From Parabacteroides massiliensis (GTDB taxonomy: Bacteria; Bacteroidota; Bacteroidia; Bacteroidales; Tannerellaceae), in contig NZ_LT700191.1 of NCBI RefSeq assembly GCF_900155425.1, positions 1,777,700 through 1,841,699 of the forward strand: DNA of 64,000 nucleotides, given 5' to 3'. The notes beneath the pieces were generated by a model, which saw nothing but the letters and a program-made list of their open reading frames with translations, did no database searches and had not been told where the DNA came from. Within the stretch, counting starts at the first letter, position 1, and each line of letters starts with the position of its first letter. Of the stretch, positions 17,345 to 26,141 are shown in pieces. The position numbers and the translations under genes are program-made.

Positions 17345-18604
17345 ATGTTGTATTATTTGTTTAATTATTTGGATCAGCTCGATTTTCCGGGGGCCGGCAT
17401 GTTCAAGTATGTATCGTTCCGTTCCGCCTTGGCCTTGATCCTCTCTTTGTTCATCTCGACGGCTATCGGACGCCGTATCATCGACAAGCTGCAAATGTTG
17501 CAGATCGGCGAGACGGTACGTAACCTCGGCCTGGAAGGGCAGATGAGTAAGAAAGGGACGCCGACGATGGGAGGTATCATCATTATCATTGCGATTGTGG
17601 TGCCGACCTTGCTTTGTGCGAAGCTGACCAATATCTATGTGATCCTGATGCTGGTGACGACCATTTGGTTAGGGGCGTTGGGATTTGCCGACGACTACAT
17701 CAAGGTGTTTCGGAAGAACAAGGAAGGCATGCACGGCAAGTTTAAGATTATCGGACAGATAGGTCTGGGGCTGATCGTCGGACTGGTTCTCTTTATGAGT
17801 CCGGACGTGGTGATCAAGGAGAATATGGAAGTACGACATGACAATGTGATCGAGGAAGTGCACTTTCATACGGTCGAAAAGAAGTCGACCAAGACGACGA
17901 TCCCGTTTGTGAAGAACAACAATTTCGATTATGCGCAGTTGGTTAGCTGGGCAGGCGAATATAAGGAAGAGGCGGCCTGGCTGGTCTTCGTCCTGATGGT
18001 GATCTTCGTGGTGACAGCCGTGTCGAACGGGGCGAACCTGACGGACGGCCTGGACGGTCTGGCGGCGGGAAGCTCGGCGATTATCGGGGTGGCGCTCGGA
18101 ATACTCGCCTATATGTCGTCTCACTTCGAGTTTGCCTCCTTCCTGAATATCATGTTCATCCCGGGAGCGGAAGAACTGGTGGTGTTTGCAGCGGCCTTTA
18201 TCGGGGCGACGGTCGGATTCCTGTGGTACAACGCCTATCCGGCACAGGTATTTATGGGTGATACGGGAAGTTTGACGTTAGGCGGTATCATCGCCGTGTT
18301 CGCGATCATTATCCGGAAAGAATTACTGATCCCGATCCTGTGCGGCATCTTCCTGGTAGAGAATCTTTCCGTTCTGATGCAGACGTTCTACTTCAAATAT
18401 ACGAAGAAGAAATACGGTGAGGGACGGCGCATCTTCAAGATGGCTCCCCTCCATCATCATTTTCAGAAACCCGGTAATGCGGGAATACAGGCTTTGATAC
18501 AGAAACCTTTTAACGTGGTGCCCGAATCGAAGATCGTGGTCCGGTTCTGGTTGATCGGTATCATCCTGGCAGTTATTACGATTGTGACATTAAAGATGAG
18601 ATAA
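17345..18604 (+). CDS. mraY: Phospho-MurNAc-pentapeptide transferase
   Basis: I start at the ATG at 17345 (419 residues, [20 protein letters not shown]), because the 23 residues upstream in frame are encoded by the repeat hairpin. A polytopic enzyme that joins phospho-MurNAc-pentapeptide to undecaprenyl phosphate, making lipid I. Visible motifs: [64 protein letters not shown] and the histidine loop APLHHHFQ. The insert near residues 155-205 after [12 protein letters not shown] is longer than in E. coli and usual for Bacteroidetes. Confidence 0.95.
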   Translation: MLYYLFNYLDQLDFPGAGMFKYVSFRSALALILSLFISTAIGRRIIDKLQMLQIGETVRNLGLEGQMSKKGTPTMGGIIIIIAIVVPTLLCAKLTNIYVILMLVTTIWLGALGFADDYIKVFRKNKEGMHGKFKIIGQIGLGLIVGLVLFMSPDVVIKENMEVRHDNVIEEVHFHTVEKKSTKTTIPFVKNNNFDYAQLVSWAGEYKEEAAWLVFVLMVIFVVTAVSNGANLTDGLDGLAAGSSAIIGVALGILAYMSSHFEFASFLNIMFIPGAEELVVFAAAFIGATVGFLWYNAYPAQVFMGDTGSLTLGGIIAVFAIIIRKELLIPILCGIFLVENLSVLMQTFYFKYTKKKYGEGRRIFKMAPLHHHFQKPGNAGIQALIQKPFNVVPESKIVVRFWLIGIILAVITIVTLKMR

Positions 18605-18607
18605 AGT

Positions 18608-18671
18608 GATTTATGATTTATAATTTGTGATTTATTATCGATGCATAAATCATAAATTATAAATCATAAAT
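18608..18671. repeat. ATAAATC-type hairpin between mraY and murD (inverted orientation)
   Basis: GATTTATGATTTAT units pair with ATAAATCATAAAT units. The centre (18629-18650) read on the minus strand is ATTTATGCATCGATAATA followed by AATC, the same asymmetric core found on the plus strand at 33368 and 48366. The element therefore occurs in both orientations relative to the flanking genes. Confidence 0.75.
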
Positions 18672-18693
18672 GAATAAAAAAATCATAAATCAA

Positions 18694-20031
18694 ATGAAGA
18701 AAAGGATTGTTATCTTAGGGGCCGGTGAAAGTGGCGCAGGTGCTGCCGTGCTGGCGAAGGCGAAAGGATTCGATGTGTTCGTTTCCGATTTCTCGTCTAT
18801 CAAACCCAAGTATAAGGATATGCTGGATGCCCACGGTATCTGTTGGGAAGAGGGCCGGCATACCGAAGCCGACATCCTGAATGCCGACGAAATCATCAAG
18901 AGTCCGGGAATACCCGACAAGGCTCCCATTATAAAGAAACTGAAGGAGAAGGGTACGCCCATCATCTCCGAAATAGAATTTGCCGGACGGTATACGGATG
19001 CTAAGATGATCTGTATCACCGGAAGCAACGGCAAGACGACGACGACCATGCTGACCTACCACATCCTCCGGCAGGCAGGAGTGGACGCAGGGCTTGCGGG
19101 GAACGTCGGGAACAGCCTCGCTCTTCAGGTGGCTGAAGATCCTCACGCCGTCTACGTGATCGAACTGAGTAGTTTCCAGCTCGACAACATGTATGACTTT
19201 AAGGCGGATATCGCCATCTTGTTGAATATAACGCCCGACCATCTGGATCGTTATAATTATGAGATGCAGAACTACGTGGATGCCAAATTCCGCATCATCC
19301 AGAACCAGACGGCCGAAGATGCTTTCATTTTCTGGAACGACGACCCCATTATTGCCCGCGAAATAGCCAAACGCCATCCGCAGGCAACTCTCTACCCGTT
19401 CGCCGAAACTCACGAAGCCGGCGTAAAGGGCTATACGGAAGATAAAAAGATAATAATTGAAACCTCAAACGGAATGTTTACAATGGAAGAAGATTTATTG
19501 GCATTATCGGGAACGCATAATCTGTATAATTCGTTGGCTTCAGGTATCGCATCCAAACTGGTGGATATCCATGATGAAAACCTGCGAGCTTCGCTGAGCG
19601 ACTTTACCGGGGTAGAACATCGCCTTGAGAAAGTGGCGCGTGTGCGCGGAGTCGATTATATCAACGACTCGAAAGCCACGAATGTAAACTCCTGCTGGTA
19701 CGCCTTGCAGAGCATGACCACTCCTTTGGTCCTGATACTCGGTGGTACGGATAAGGGGAATGACTATTCCGAAATTGAAGAGCTGGTGAAGAAAAAGGTG
19801 CACGCCCTCATATTCCTGGGTGTGGATAATGCCAAGTTGCACGGCTTCTTCGACGGGAAGGTCCCCGTTATCGAAGATGCCCGTTCGATGGAAGAAGCCG
19901 TTTCGAAAGCTTATAAACTGGCCGAAAAGGGAGACACTGTCCTGTTGTCGCCTTGCTGTGCCAGCTTCGACCTCTTCAAAAGCTATGAGGATCGTGGCGA
20001 CCAGTTCAAAGCTTGTGTGCGTAACCTGTAA
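18694..20031 (+). CDS. murD: UDP-MurNAc-L-alanine : D-glutamate ligase
   Basis: A 445-residue Mur ligase starting MKKRIVILGAGESGAGAAVL; an in-frame ATG at 18670 lies inside the repeat and is unlikely. It adds D-Glu to UDP-MurNAc-Ala in the cytoplasm. The ATP site is CITGSNGKTTTTMLTYHIL; further conserved blocks are ELSSFQLDNM, LNITPDHLDRY, VEHRLE and INDSKATN. LSPCCASFDLFKSYEDRGDQF closes the C-terminal domain. Confidence 0.95.
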   Translation: MKKRIVILGAGESGAGAAVLAKAKGFDVFVSDFSSIKPKYKDMLDAHGICWEEGRHTEADILNADEIIKSPGIPDKAPIIKKLKEKGTPIISEIEFAGRYTDAKMICITGSNGKTTTTMLTYHILRQAGVDAGLAGNVGNSLALQVAEDPHAVYVIELSSFQLDNMYDFKADIAILLNITPDHLDRYNYEMQNYVDAKFRIIQNQTAEDAFIFWNDDPIIAREIAKRHPQATLYPFAETHEAGVKGYTEDKKIIIETSNGMFTMEEDLLALSGTHNLYNSLASGIASKLVDIHDENLRASLSDFTGVEHRLEKVARVRGVDYINDSKATNVNSCWYALQSMTTPLVLILGGTDKGNDYSEIEELVKKKVHALIFLGVDNAKLHGFFDGKVPVIEDARSMEEAVSKAYKLAEKGDTVLLSPCCASFDLFKSYEDRGDQFKACVRNL

Positions 20032-20045
20032 AGAAAGACGAAGAA

Positions 20046-21401
20046 ATGGATTTAGCGAGTAAACTGTTCAAGGGTGACCGGGTGATATGGGTGATCTTCA
20101 TGTTCCTGTGTCTGGTCTCGGTGATCGAGGTGTTCAGTGCAACCAGCACGATTGCCTATAAGAACGCGAATCACTGGGCTCCTATTGTCCGTCATGCGAC
20201 TTTCCTGTTAGGGGGCTTTGTGCTCGTATTACTGATGCACAACGTCCCGTGCAGGTTCTATTCCTTGTTGAGTTTGCTTTTGCCGGTCTCGATGGTCTTG
20301 TTGGCCATAACGCCCTTTGTCGGTGTCGTGGTAAACGGAGAACCCCGCTGGCTGGAAATACTCGGAGTCCGTTTCCAGCCTTCGGAGATAGCCAAGATCG
20401 CTGCCATCGGCTATACGGCGTTTATCCTGAGCAAGCGAAACTGGTTCACGGACAGACAGATGTTCTGGTACATCTTAGGAGGTGTCGGGAGCGTTTGTTT
20501 TCTGATCTTCTTCAATAACGGGTCGACAGCCATCCTGTTGTTTGCCGTGACCTTTATGATGATGTTCATCGGGCAGATATCCTTCATCCGTTTGCTGAAA
20601 CTGAGCGGTGTGGGTCTCATTGGCCTTTTGATGTTGGTTGGGTTTATCCGGTTTGCCCCGGACAAGGTGATCGACCTGATGCCGGACCGTGTGCACACTT
20701 GGAAAGCACGTATCGAACGCTTCTCCGATCCGGAAGACGCTGTTAAGTTCGAGCCGGGGAGAGCGGTCAGCATCGACGGTGACGACTATCAGGTGGTGCA
20801 TGCCAAGATCGCACTGGCGCGAGGCGGGCTGTTGGGAAAGTTTCCCGGACACGGGCAACAACGAGATTTCCTGCCGCAGGCTTACTCGGACTTTATCTAT
20901 GCCATTATTATAGAAGAGATGGGGATCGTAGGAGGAGGTTTTGTCCTGCTCCTGTATATCATCCTGCTTGTCAGGGTGGGGATGATCGCCCGTAGATGCG
21001 ATAAACTATTTCCTAAATTCCTGGTGCTGGGCTGCGGGCTGTTGGTCGTCGTCCAGGCTCTGACGAATATGGCGGTGGCGGTAGACCTGATACCGGTGAC
21101 CGGGCAACCTTTGCCGTTGATCAGCCGGGGAGGTACGTCGACCGTCATCAGTTGTGCCTATATCGGCATCATTCTGAGCGTTAGCCGCTTCGGAGCGAAT
21201 ATGGGAAATGAGGAAGAAGCGCCGGATGAGGCTGTTGCCATAGGCGGTACGCCACCGGAAGGCGAGTCGATCGCAGATACAACGCTTGATACGGCTTCGG
21301 ACGAACCGTTCGAAGCGACCGCAGAAGCTCCCGTGAGAGAAGAAAACCCCTTGGAGGCTGTGCGGACAATAAAAGAAACAACAACAGAAACTGAAATATG
21401 A
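20046..21401 (+). CDS. ftsW: Septal peptidoglycan polymerase FtsW (SEDS family)
   Basis: A 451-residue polytopic SEDS protein with NGEPRWLEILGVRFQPSEIAK, an extracellular loop after residue 215, and IEEMGIVGGGFVLLLYI and PLISRGGTST near the end of the core. It polymerises lipid II at the septum with FtsI. An acidic cytoplasmic tail of about 65 residues (EEEAPDEAVAIGG ... TIKETTTETEI) follows the last membrane helix. The gene overlaps murG by 4 bp (ATGA). Confidence 0.95.
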   Translation: MDLASKLFKGDRVIWVIFMFLCLVSVIEVFSATSTIAYKNANHWAPIVRHATFLLGGFVLVLLMHNVPCRFYSLLSLLLPVSMVLLAITPFVGVVVNGEPRWLEILGVRFQPSEIAKIAAIGYTAFILSKRNWFTDRQMFWYILGGVGSVCFLIFFNNGSTAILLFAVTFMMMFIGQISFIRLLKLSGVGLIGLLMLVGFIRFAPDKVIDLMPDRVHTWKARIERFSDPEDAVKFEPGRAVSIDGDDYQVVHAKIALARGGLLGKFPGHGQQRDFLPQAYSDFIYAIIIEEMGIVGGGFVLLLYIILLVRVGMIARRCDKLFPKFLVLGCGLLVVVQALTNMAVAVDLIPVTGQPLPLISRGGTSTVISCAYIGIILSVSRFGANMGNEEEAPDEAVAIGGTPPEGESIADTTLDTASDEPFEATAEAPVREENPLEAVRTIKETTTETEI

Positions 21402-22504
21402 AACAGTACCGAATCATCATAAGCGGCGGAGGAACCGGAGGCCATATCTTCCCGGCTATCTCCATTGCCAATACCTTCAGGAAACGTTTTCCGGAGGCGG
21501 AAATACTGTTTGTGGGAGCCGAAGACCGGATGGAAATGGAAAAAGTGCCGGCCGCCGGTTACCGCATCGTGGGATTGCCGGTAAGCGGTTTCGACCGTGC
21601 CCACCTGGCAAATAACATCCGTGTCGTGGGACGCCTGCTCAAAAGCCTCCGGCTTGCCAAAAAGACGATACGCGAGTTCAAGCCTGATATTGCCGTAGGC
21701 GTAGGCGGTTATGCCAGCGGACCGACGCTTTGGATGGCTGCTTCCTTAGGAATCCCGACCTTGATACAGGAGCAGAATTCCTATGCCGGTGTCACGAATA
21801 AGCTCTTGGCAAAGAAAGCAGGCAAAATATGTGTCGCTTACGAGGGCATGGAAAAGTTTTTCCCGGCCGACCGTATCGTCGTGACCGGCAATCCGGTCCG
21901 TCAGGATTTGGAAGAGGCACTGGATAAGCGCGAAGAAGCATTGAGGTTTTTCGGTCTCTCTCCGGATAAGAAGACAATCTTGGTGGTCGGCGGCAGTCTG
22001 GGAGCCCGGACGATCAACCGTAGCATACAGGGCGATCTGGATAAACTCTTTGCTTCGGATGTCGACGTACAGGTGATCTGGCAAACCGGGCGCTACTACC
22101 ATGAAGAAGCTTTAAAGCATCTGAAGGCTTACAGGGGGATGCCGGTCTGGTGCTCGGACTTCATCACTCGCATGGACTATGCCTATGCTGCGGCCGATCT
22201 GATCATCTCCCGTGCAGGCGCCAGTTCCATTTCCGAACTCTGCCTGCTGAAAAAACCGGTGATCCTGGTCCCTTCTCCCAATGTGGCGGAAGACCATCAG
22301 ACGAAGAATGCCTTGGCCTTGGTCGATAAAGAGGCTGCTATCCTGGTGGCCGACAAAGATGCCGAACAGCAATTGGTGCCGAAGGCTCTCGAAGTCATCC
22401 ACGACGACGAACGCCTCCGTCTCTTGAGCCGCAACATCGCGACATTGGCCCAGCACCAGAGTGCGGAACGCATCGTAGACGAGATCGTCAAGATTATCGA
22501 ATGA
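21398..22504 (+). CDS. murG: Lipid II synthase MurG (GlcNAc transferase)
   Basis: A 368-residue GT28 glycosyltransferase that adds GlcNAc to lipid I at the inner face of the membrane. The N-terminal G loop is ISGGGTGGHIFPAISIA; further blocks are VGVGGYASGPTLWMA, QEQNSYAGVTNKLL, VVGGSLGARTINRSI, and the UDP-GlcNAc site ISRAGASSISELCLLKKPVI with PSPNVAEDHQTKNA. The ATG overlaps the ftsW stop. Confidence 0.96.
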   Translation: MKQYRIIISGGGTGGHIFPAISIANTFRKRFPEAEILFVGAEDRMEMEKVPAAGYRIVGLPVSGFDRAHLANNIRVVGRLLKSLRLAKKTIREFKPDIAVGVGGYASGPTLWMAASLGIPTLIQEQNSYAGVTNKLLAKKAGKICVAYEGMEKFFPADRIVVTGNPVRQDLEEALDKREEALRFFGLSPDKKTILVVGGSLGARTINRSIQGDLDKLFASDVDVQVIWQTGRYYHEEALKHLKAYRGMPVWCSDFITRMDYAYAAADLIISRAGASSISELCLLKKPVILVPSPNVAEDHQTKNALALVDKEAAILVADKDAEQQLVPKALEVIHDDERLRLLSRNIATLAQHQSAERIVDEIVKIIE

Positions 22505-22510
22505 ATGTAT

Positions 22511-22528
22511 TATCTTTGTAACAAAGAT
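22511..22528 (+). promoter_or_regulatory. Internal -7-like box and small palindrome before murC
   Basis: TATCTTTG (22511-22518) fits TAnnTTTG, and together with the following bases it forms the perfect palindrome ATCTTTGTAACAAAGAT. It could be an internal promoter for murC-ftsQAZ or a small hairpin. No TTG lies at the right distance, so support is limited. Confidence 0.35.
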
Positions 22529-22547
22529 TTGTAACGAGTAAGAAAAT

Positions 22548-23963
22548 ATGGATATAAACAACATAACGGCTGTCTATTTTGTTGGAGCCGGCGGGATAGG
22601 GATGAGTGCCCTGATCCGCTATTTCCTTTCGAAAGGAAAGATGGTGGCGGGTTACGACAAGACCCCTTCCGGCCTGACGGAACAGTTGAACTGTGAAGGA
22701 GCCGTCATTCACTATGAAGACAATGTGGACTTGATCCCCGACGGCTTTACCGATCCGGAAAAGACACTGGTCGTCTATACTCCTGCCGTTCCCGAAGACC
22801 ATTCGGAACTCAGCTATTTCCGGGAAAATGGTTTCGAGGTGATGAAACGTGCCCGTGTGCTGGGTGAGATCACCGGTTGCAGCCGCGGATTGTGTGTGGC
22901 CGGTACGCATGGCAAGACAACGACCTCCTCGATGGTCGCCCACCTGCTGAAACAGTCTCATGTGGATTGCAACGCTTTCTTAGGTGGTATACTGAAGAAC
23001 TACAACAGCAACCTGATGCTTTCCGATAAGAGCGACCTGACCGTGATAGAAGCGGACGAGTTCGACCGTTCTTTCCATTGGTTGAAACCCTATATGGCCG
23101 TTATCACGGCGGCCGATCCCGATCACCTGGATATCTACGGGACTCCGGAAGCTTACCGTGAAAGCTTCGAACATTTCACCTCGCTGATCCGCCCGGACGG
23201 TTGCCTGATCATGAAACAAGGCATCAACATCATCCCCCGCCTGCAAGAAGGCGTAAAGCTATACACCTATACCGGAGAACGTGCAGACAATTGTCAATTG
23301 ACGACTGTCCCCGACTTTTATGCCGAGAACGTCCGTATCGGAAACGGCGAGATATTCTTCGATTTTGTCGGTCCCGATATCCGTATTCCCGATATCCAGT
23401 TGGGCGTGCCCGTGAAAGTAAATATCGAGAACGGAGTCGCCGCTGTCGCCCTTGCCTGGCTGAACGGTGTGACACCGGAGGAAATCAAGCACGGCATGGC
23501 GACTTTTGCCGGTCCGCGCCGCCGCTTCGACTTCCATCTCAAGAAAGACAACATCGTCCTGATCGACGATTATGCCCATCATCCGGCCGAACTGAAGGCA
23601 AGCATTCTTTCCGTAAAGGAACTGTATGCCGGGCGCAAGGTGACCGGTATCTTCCAACCGCACCTCTACACCCGTACGCGTGATTTTGCCGCCGACTTTG
23701 CCGCCAGCCTCTCGCTTTTGGATGAACTGATACTGTTGGACATCTATCCGGCACGCGAGAAGCCGATACCGGGTGTCACTTCGCAGATCATTTTCGATGC
23801 CGTGACGATCGCCGACAAGCGGTTGATCCGCAAGGAAGAATTGTTGGATGTTATAGCGGCCGAAGCCGATAAGCTCGAAGTTGTCCTGATGGTCGGAGCC
23901 GGAAATATAGAACTGTTGGTTGACCCGGTAAAACAAATATTGGATAAAAAAAATAAATCGTGA
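22548..23963 (+). CDS. murC: UDP-N-acetylmuramate : L-alanine ligase
   Basis: A 471-residue Mur ligase catalysing the first amino-acid addition to UDP-MurNAc. The N-terminal Rossmann motif is FVGAGGIGMSALIRYFL; the ATP site is GTHGKTTTSSMVAHLL; further blocks are EADEFDRSFHWL, ITAADPDHLDIYG, DDYAHHPAELKAS and FQPHLYTRTRDF. At 23286-23302 the coding sequence contains the 7-mer string of the AATTGTC repeat family (encoding ADNCQLT), possibly chance. The stop overlaps the GTG of ftsQ. Confidence 0.95.
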   Translation: MDINNITAVYFVGAGGIGMSALIRYFLSKGKMVAGYDKTPSGLTEQLNCEGAVIHYEDNVDLIPDGFTDPEKTLVVYTPAVPEDHSELSYFRENGFEVMKRARVLGEITGCSRGLCVAGTHGKTTTSSMVAHLLKQSHVDCNAFLGGILKNYNSNLMLSDKSDLTVIEADEFDRSFHWLKPYMAVITAADPDHLDIYGTPEAYRESFEHFTSLIRPDGCLIMKQGINIIPRLQEGVKLYTYTGERADNCQLTTVPDFYAENVRIGNGEIFFDFVGPDIRIPDIQLGVPVKVNIENGVAAVALAWLNGVTPEEIKHGMATFAGPRRRFDFHLKKDNIVLIDDYAHHPAELKASILSVKELYAGRKVTGIFQPHLYTRTRDFAADFAASLSLLDELILLDIYPAREKPIPGVTSQIIFDAVTIADKRLIRKEELLDVIAAEADKLEVVLMVGAGNIELLVDPVKQILDKKNKS

Positions 23964-24688
23964 TCCGTATCGTATCCATAATCGTTGCAACACTGTTGTT
24001 CTGCTACATCGTGTTTGTCTCTTTCTTTTTCCGGGAAAGCAGGCAAAAGGAGTTGTGCCGTGACCTGCAGGTCGTGGTCGTGGACAGCCTTGACAAACAT
24101 TTTGTGAGCGAGGACGACTTGGTGTATATCCTCAAGAAGGCGGACTTGAACCCGATCAAGAAGCCGATGGACGAAATCAACACTGACCGGATTGAAAACG
24201 AACTGCTGAAAAACGAAATGATTGCCCGCGTGGAAGCCTATAAGACTCCTTCCGGCATGATCAAATTGGAAGTAGAGCAAAAAATTCCTATCTTGCGTGT
24301 GATAAGTTCGCAAGGCAATTATTATGTGGATAATTTGGGGAGCACGATGCCTGTCAGCCGCCATTATGTGGCGCATGTCCCGATTGTGAGCGGATATGTG
24401 GAAAAAGAACTGGCGGTAACCGACTTATATAAATTTGCATTATTTTTGCAGGAGAATGATTTCTGGAATAATCAGATAGAACAGATTTACGTTCATCCTG
24501 ACAACGAGGTGGAGCTGATCCCGCGGGTAGGCAACCACCGTATCGTGTTGGGCTCCTTTGTCGATTTCGAGGAGAAACTGGATAATCTCCGGCTCTTCTA
24601 CGAGAAAGCGATCCCGAAGGTGGGATGGGAGAAATACAGCATTATCAGTTTAAAATATAAGGATCAGATTGTTTGTACTAAAAGATAG
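23960..24688 (+). CDS. ftsQ: FtsQ-like cell division protein
   Basis: A 242-residue bitopic protein starting at GTG 23960, overlapping murC by 4 bp. A membrane anchor spans about residues 2-22 (IRIVSIIVATLLFCYIVFVSFF). A POTRA-like region follows (VVVDSLDKHFVSEDDLVYIL ... MIARVEAYKTPSGMIKLEVEQKIPILRVI), then a periplasmic beta domain (DNEVELIPRVGNHRIVLGSF). The name rests on these features plus its place between murC and ftsA; sequence identity to E. coli FtsQ is low, as is common in this phylum. Confidence 0.87.
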   Translation: MIRIVSIIVATLLFCYIVFVSFFFRESRQKELCRDLQVVVVDSLDKHFVSEDDLVYILKKADLNPIKKPMDEINTDRIENELLKNEMIARVEAYKTPSGMIKLEVEQKIPILRVISSQGNYYVDNLGSTMPVSRHYVAHVPIVSGYVEKELAVTDLYKFALFLQENDFWNNQIEQIYVHPDNEVELIPRVGNHRIVLGSFVDFEEKLDNLRLFYEKAIPKVGWEKYSIISLKYKDQIVCTKR

Positions 24689-24693
24689 AAAAT

Positions 24694-26121
24694 ATGGCAT
24701 ACACAGACTTTATAGCGGCCATCGACCTTGGCTCTTCTCACATGGTCGGTATGGTAGGTACGAAAGGCCCTTCGGGTTTCCTTTCCATTATTGCCTACGA
24801 AGTGGAGAACTCCGATACCAGTATACGAAGAGGATGTGTATATAATATAAAAGATGCAGCCGGCAAGATCGTGCGGTTGATCCGCAAACTGGAAAACAAG
24901 TTGGGCGGTTCTCGCATCGGCAAAGTCTATATCGGGGTGGGAGGCCAATCGCTTCGGTCGGTCAACCACGCTGTGTCGAGAGTGCTCGGTAGCGGAACGG
25001 TGACCGAGGAGGTGCTGAAGGAGTTGGATCGGGAATGCCGGCAGTATCGTCCCGATATGCTGGACGTGTTGGATGTGGCCACGCCTGTTTATTATCTCGA
25101 CAACCAGCCGGAAGCTCATCCGGTAGGTCTGGGTTGTTCGCGTATCGAAGCCCGCTATAAGTTGCTCGTCGGCCGTCCGTCTCTCCGCCATGCCGTAACC
25201 ACGAATATGTCGGAGCAGATCAAACTCGATGTGGCTGGAGCCATTGTCTCACCGCTGGCATTGGCAGACCTGATCCTGACGGAACAGGAAAAACAGAAGG
25301 GTTGTGCGCTGATCGACTTCGGAGCAGGCGTCACTTCTGTCACGATGTACAAGGACGGCAGTCTGGCCGGTTTGTATGTTATCCCGTTGGGCAGCCATCT
25401 GATCACTCGCGACCTGATGTCTTTAGGTATGCCGGAGAAGGAAGCGGAGCGTGTCAAACGTACGTATGGAAACGCTATCTGGGAAAAAGACAACGAACAG
25501 CAGATGGTCTCGGTAGACTTGGCCGACGGACAGCATTCGAGCGAGGTCAAACTTTCAGAGATCAATATGGTGGTGGAAGCCCGCAGCCGTGAAATCATCG
25601 AAAATATATACGCCCGCCTGGAGGATACGGGAGTGGCGAAAGAACCCGGTTACAGTATCGTGATTGCCGGCAATGGAGCAGCGCTGAAGAATATGCGTGA
25701 AGCTCTAAGCGAACGTTTTAAGATGGACGTCCGTTATGCCTCCGTCCGGAAGGACCTGATTGCCGACGGCGAGATGATAGCCAACAATCCCGAATATACG
25801 ACTGCAGTCGCCCTGTTGCTGAAAGGAACGGAGAACTGCGCCCTTTATATCGCTCCCGAACCGGAGAAACCGAAAGTGGTGGAAACGAGGTTTGAGCCGA
25901 AGGAAGAACCCTTAATTGCTGAAATAGAGGAGAAAACGGAAGAACAGCCTGTTGAAAAGCAGGCCGTGGCTTCGGCTACGGCGGCTAAGAACCGTAATTC
26001 AGGAACCAAGAAAGAGGATGAAAAGAAGAAAAATAAGAGCTGGGGACTCGGTGATCTCTTTAAAAATGCGGTGGATAAGATGGGAGAGGGTATTGACAAG
26101 GCCTTGAAAGATGAGCAATAA
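24694..26121 (+). CDS. ftsA: Cell division protein FtsA
   Basis: A 475-residue actin-like ATPase that tethers FtsZ to the membrane. Phosphate loops DFIAAIDLGSSHMVGMVG and GCALIDFGAGVTSVTMYKDG and the adenosine motif IVIAGNGAAL are visible. After the core an approximately 70-residue Glu/Lys/Ala linker ends in KNKSWGLGDLFKNAVDKMGEGIDKALKDEQ, a plausible amphipathic membrane-targeting helix. The ATPase core is normal; the linker is low complexity. Confidence 0.95.
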   Translation: MAYTDFIAAIDLGSSHMVGMVGTKGPSGFLSIIAYEVENSDTSIRRGCVYNIKDAAGKIVRLIRKLENKLGGSRIGKVYIGVGGQSLRSVNHAVSRVLGSGTVTEEVLKELDRECRQYRPDMLDVLDVATPVYYLDNQPEAHPVGLGCSRIEARYKLLVGRPSLRHAVTTNMSEQIKLDVAGAIVSPLALADLILTEQEKQKGCALIDFGAGVTSVTMYKDGSLAGLYVIPLGSHLITRDLMSLGMPEKEAERVKRTYGNAIWEKDNEQQMVSVDLADGQHSSEVKLSEINMVVEARSREIIENIYARLEDTGVAKEPGYSIVIAGNGAALKNMREALSERFKMDVRYASVRKDLIADGEMIANNPEYTTAVALLLKGTENCALYIAPEPEKPKVVETRFEPKEEPLIAEIEEKTEEQPVEKQAVASATAAKNRNSGTKKEDEKKKNKSWGLGDLFKNAVDKMGEGIDKALKDEQ

Positions 26122-26141
26122 TCGGTAACAATAAAAGACAG

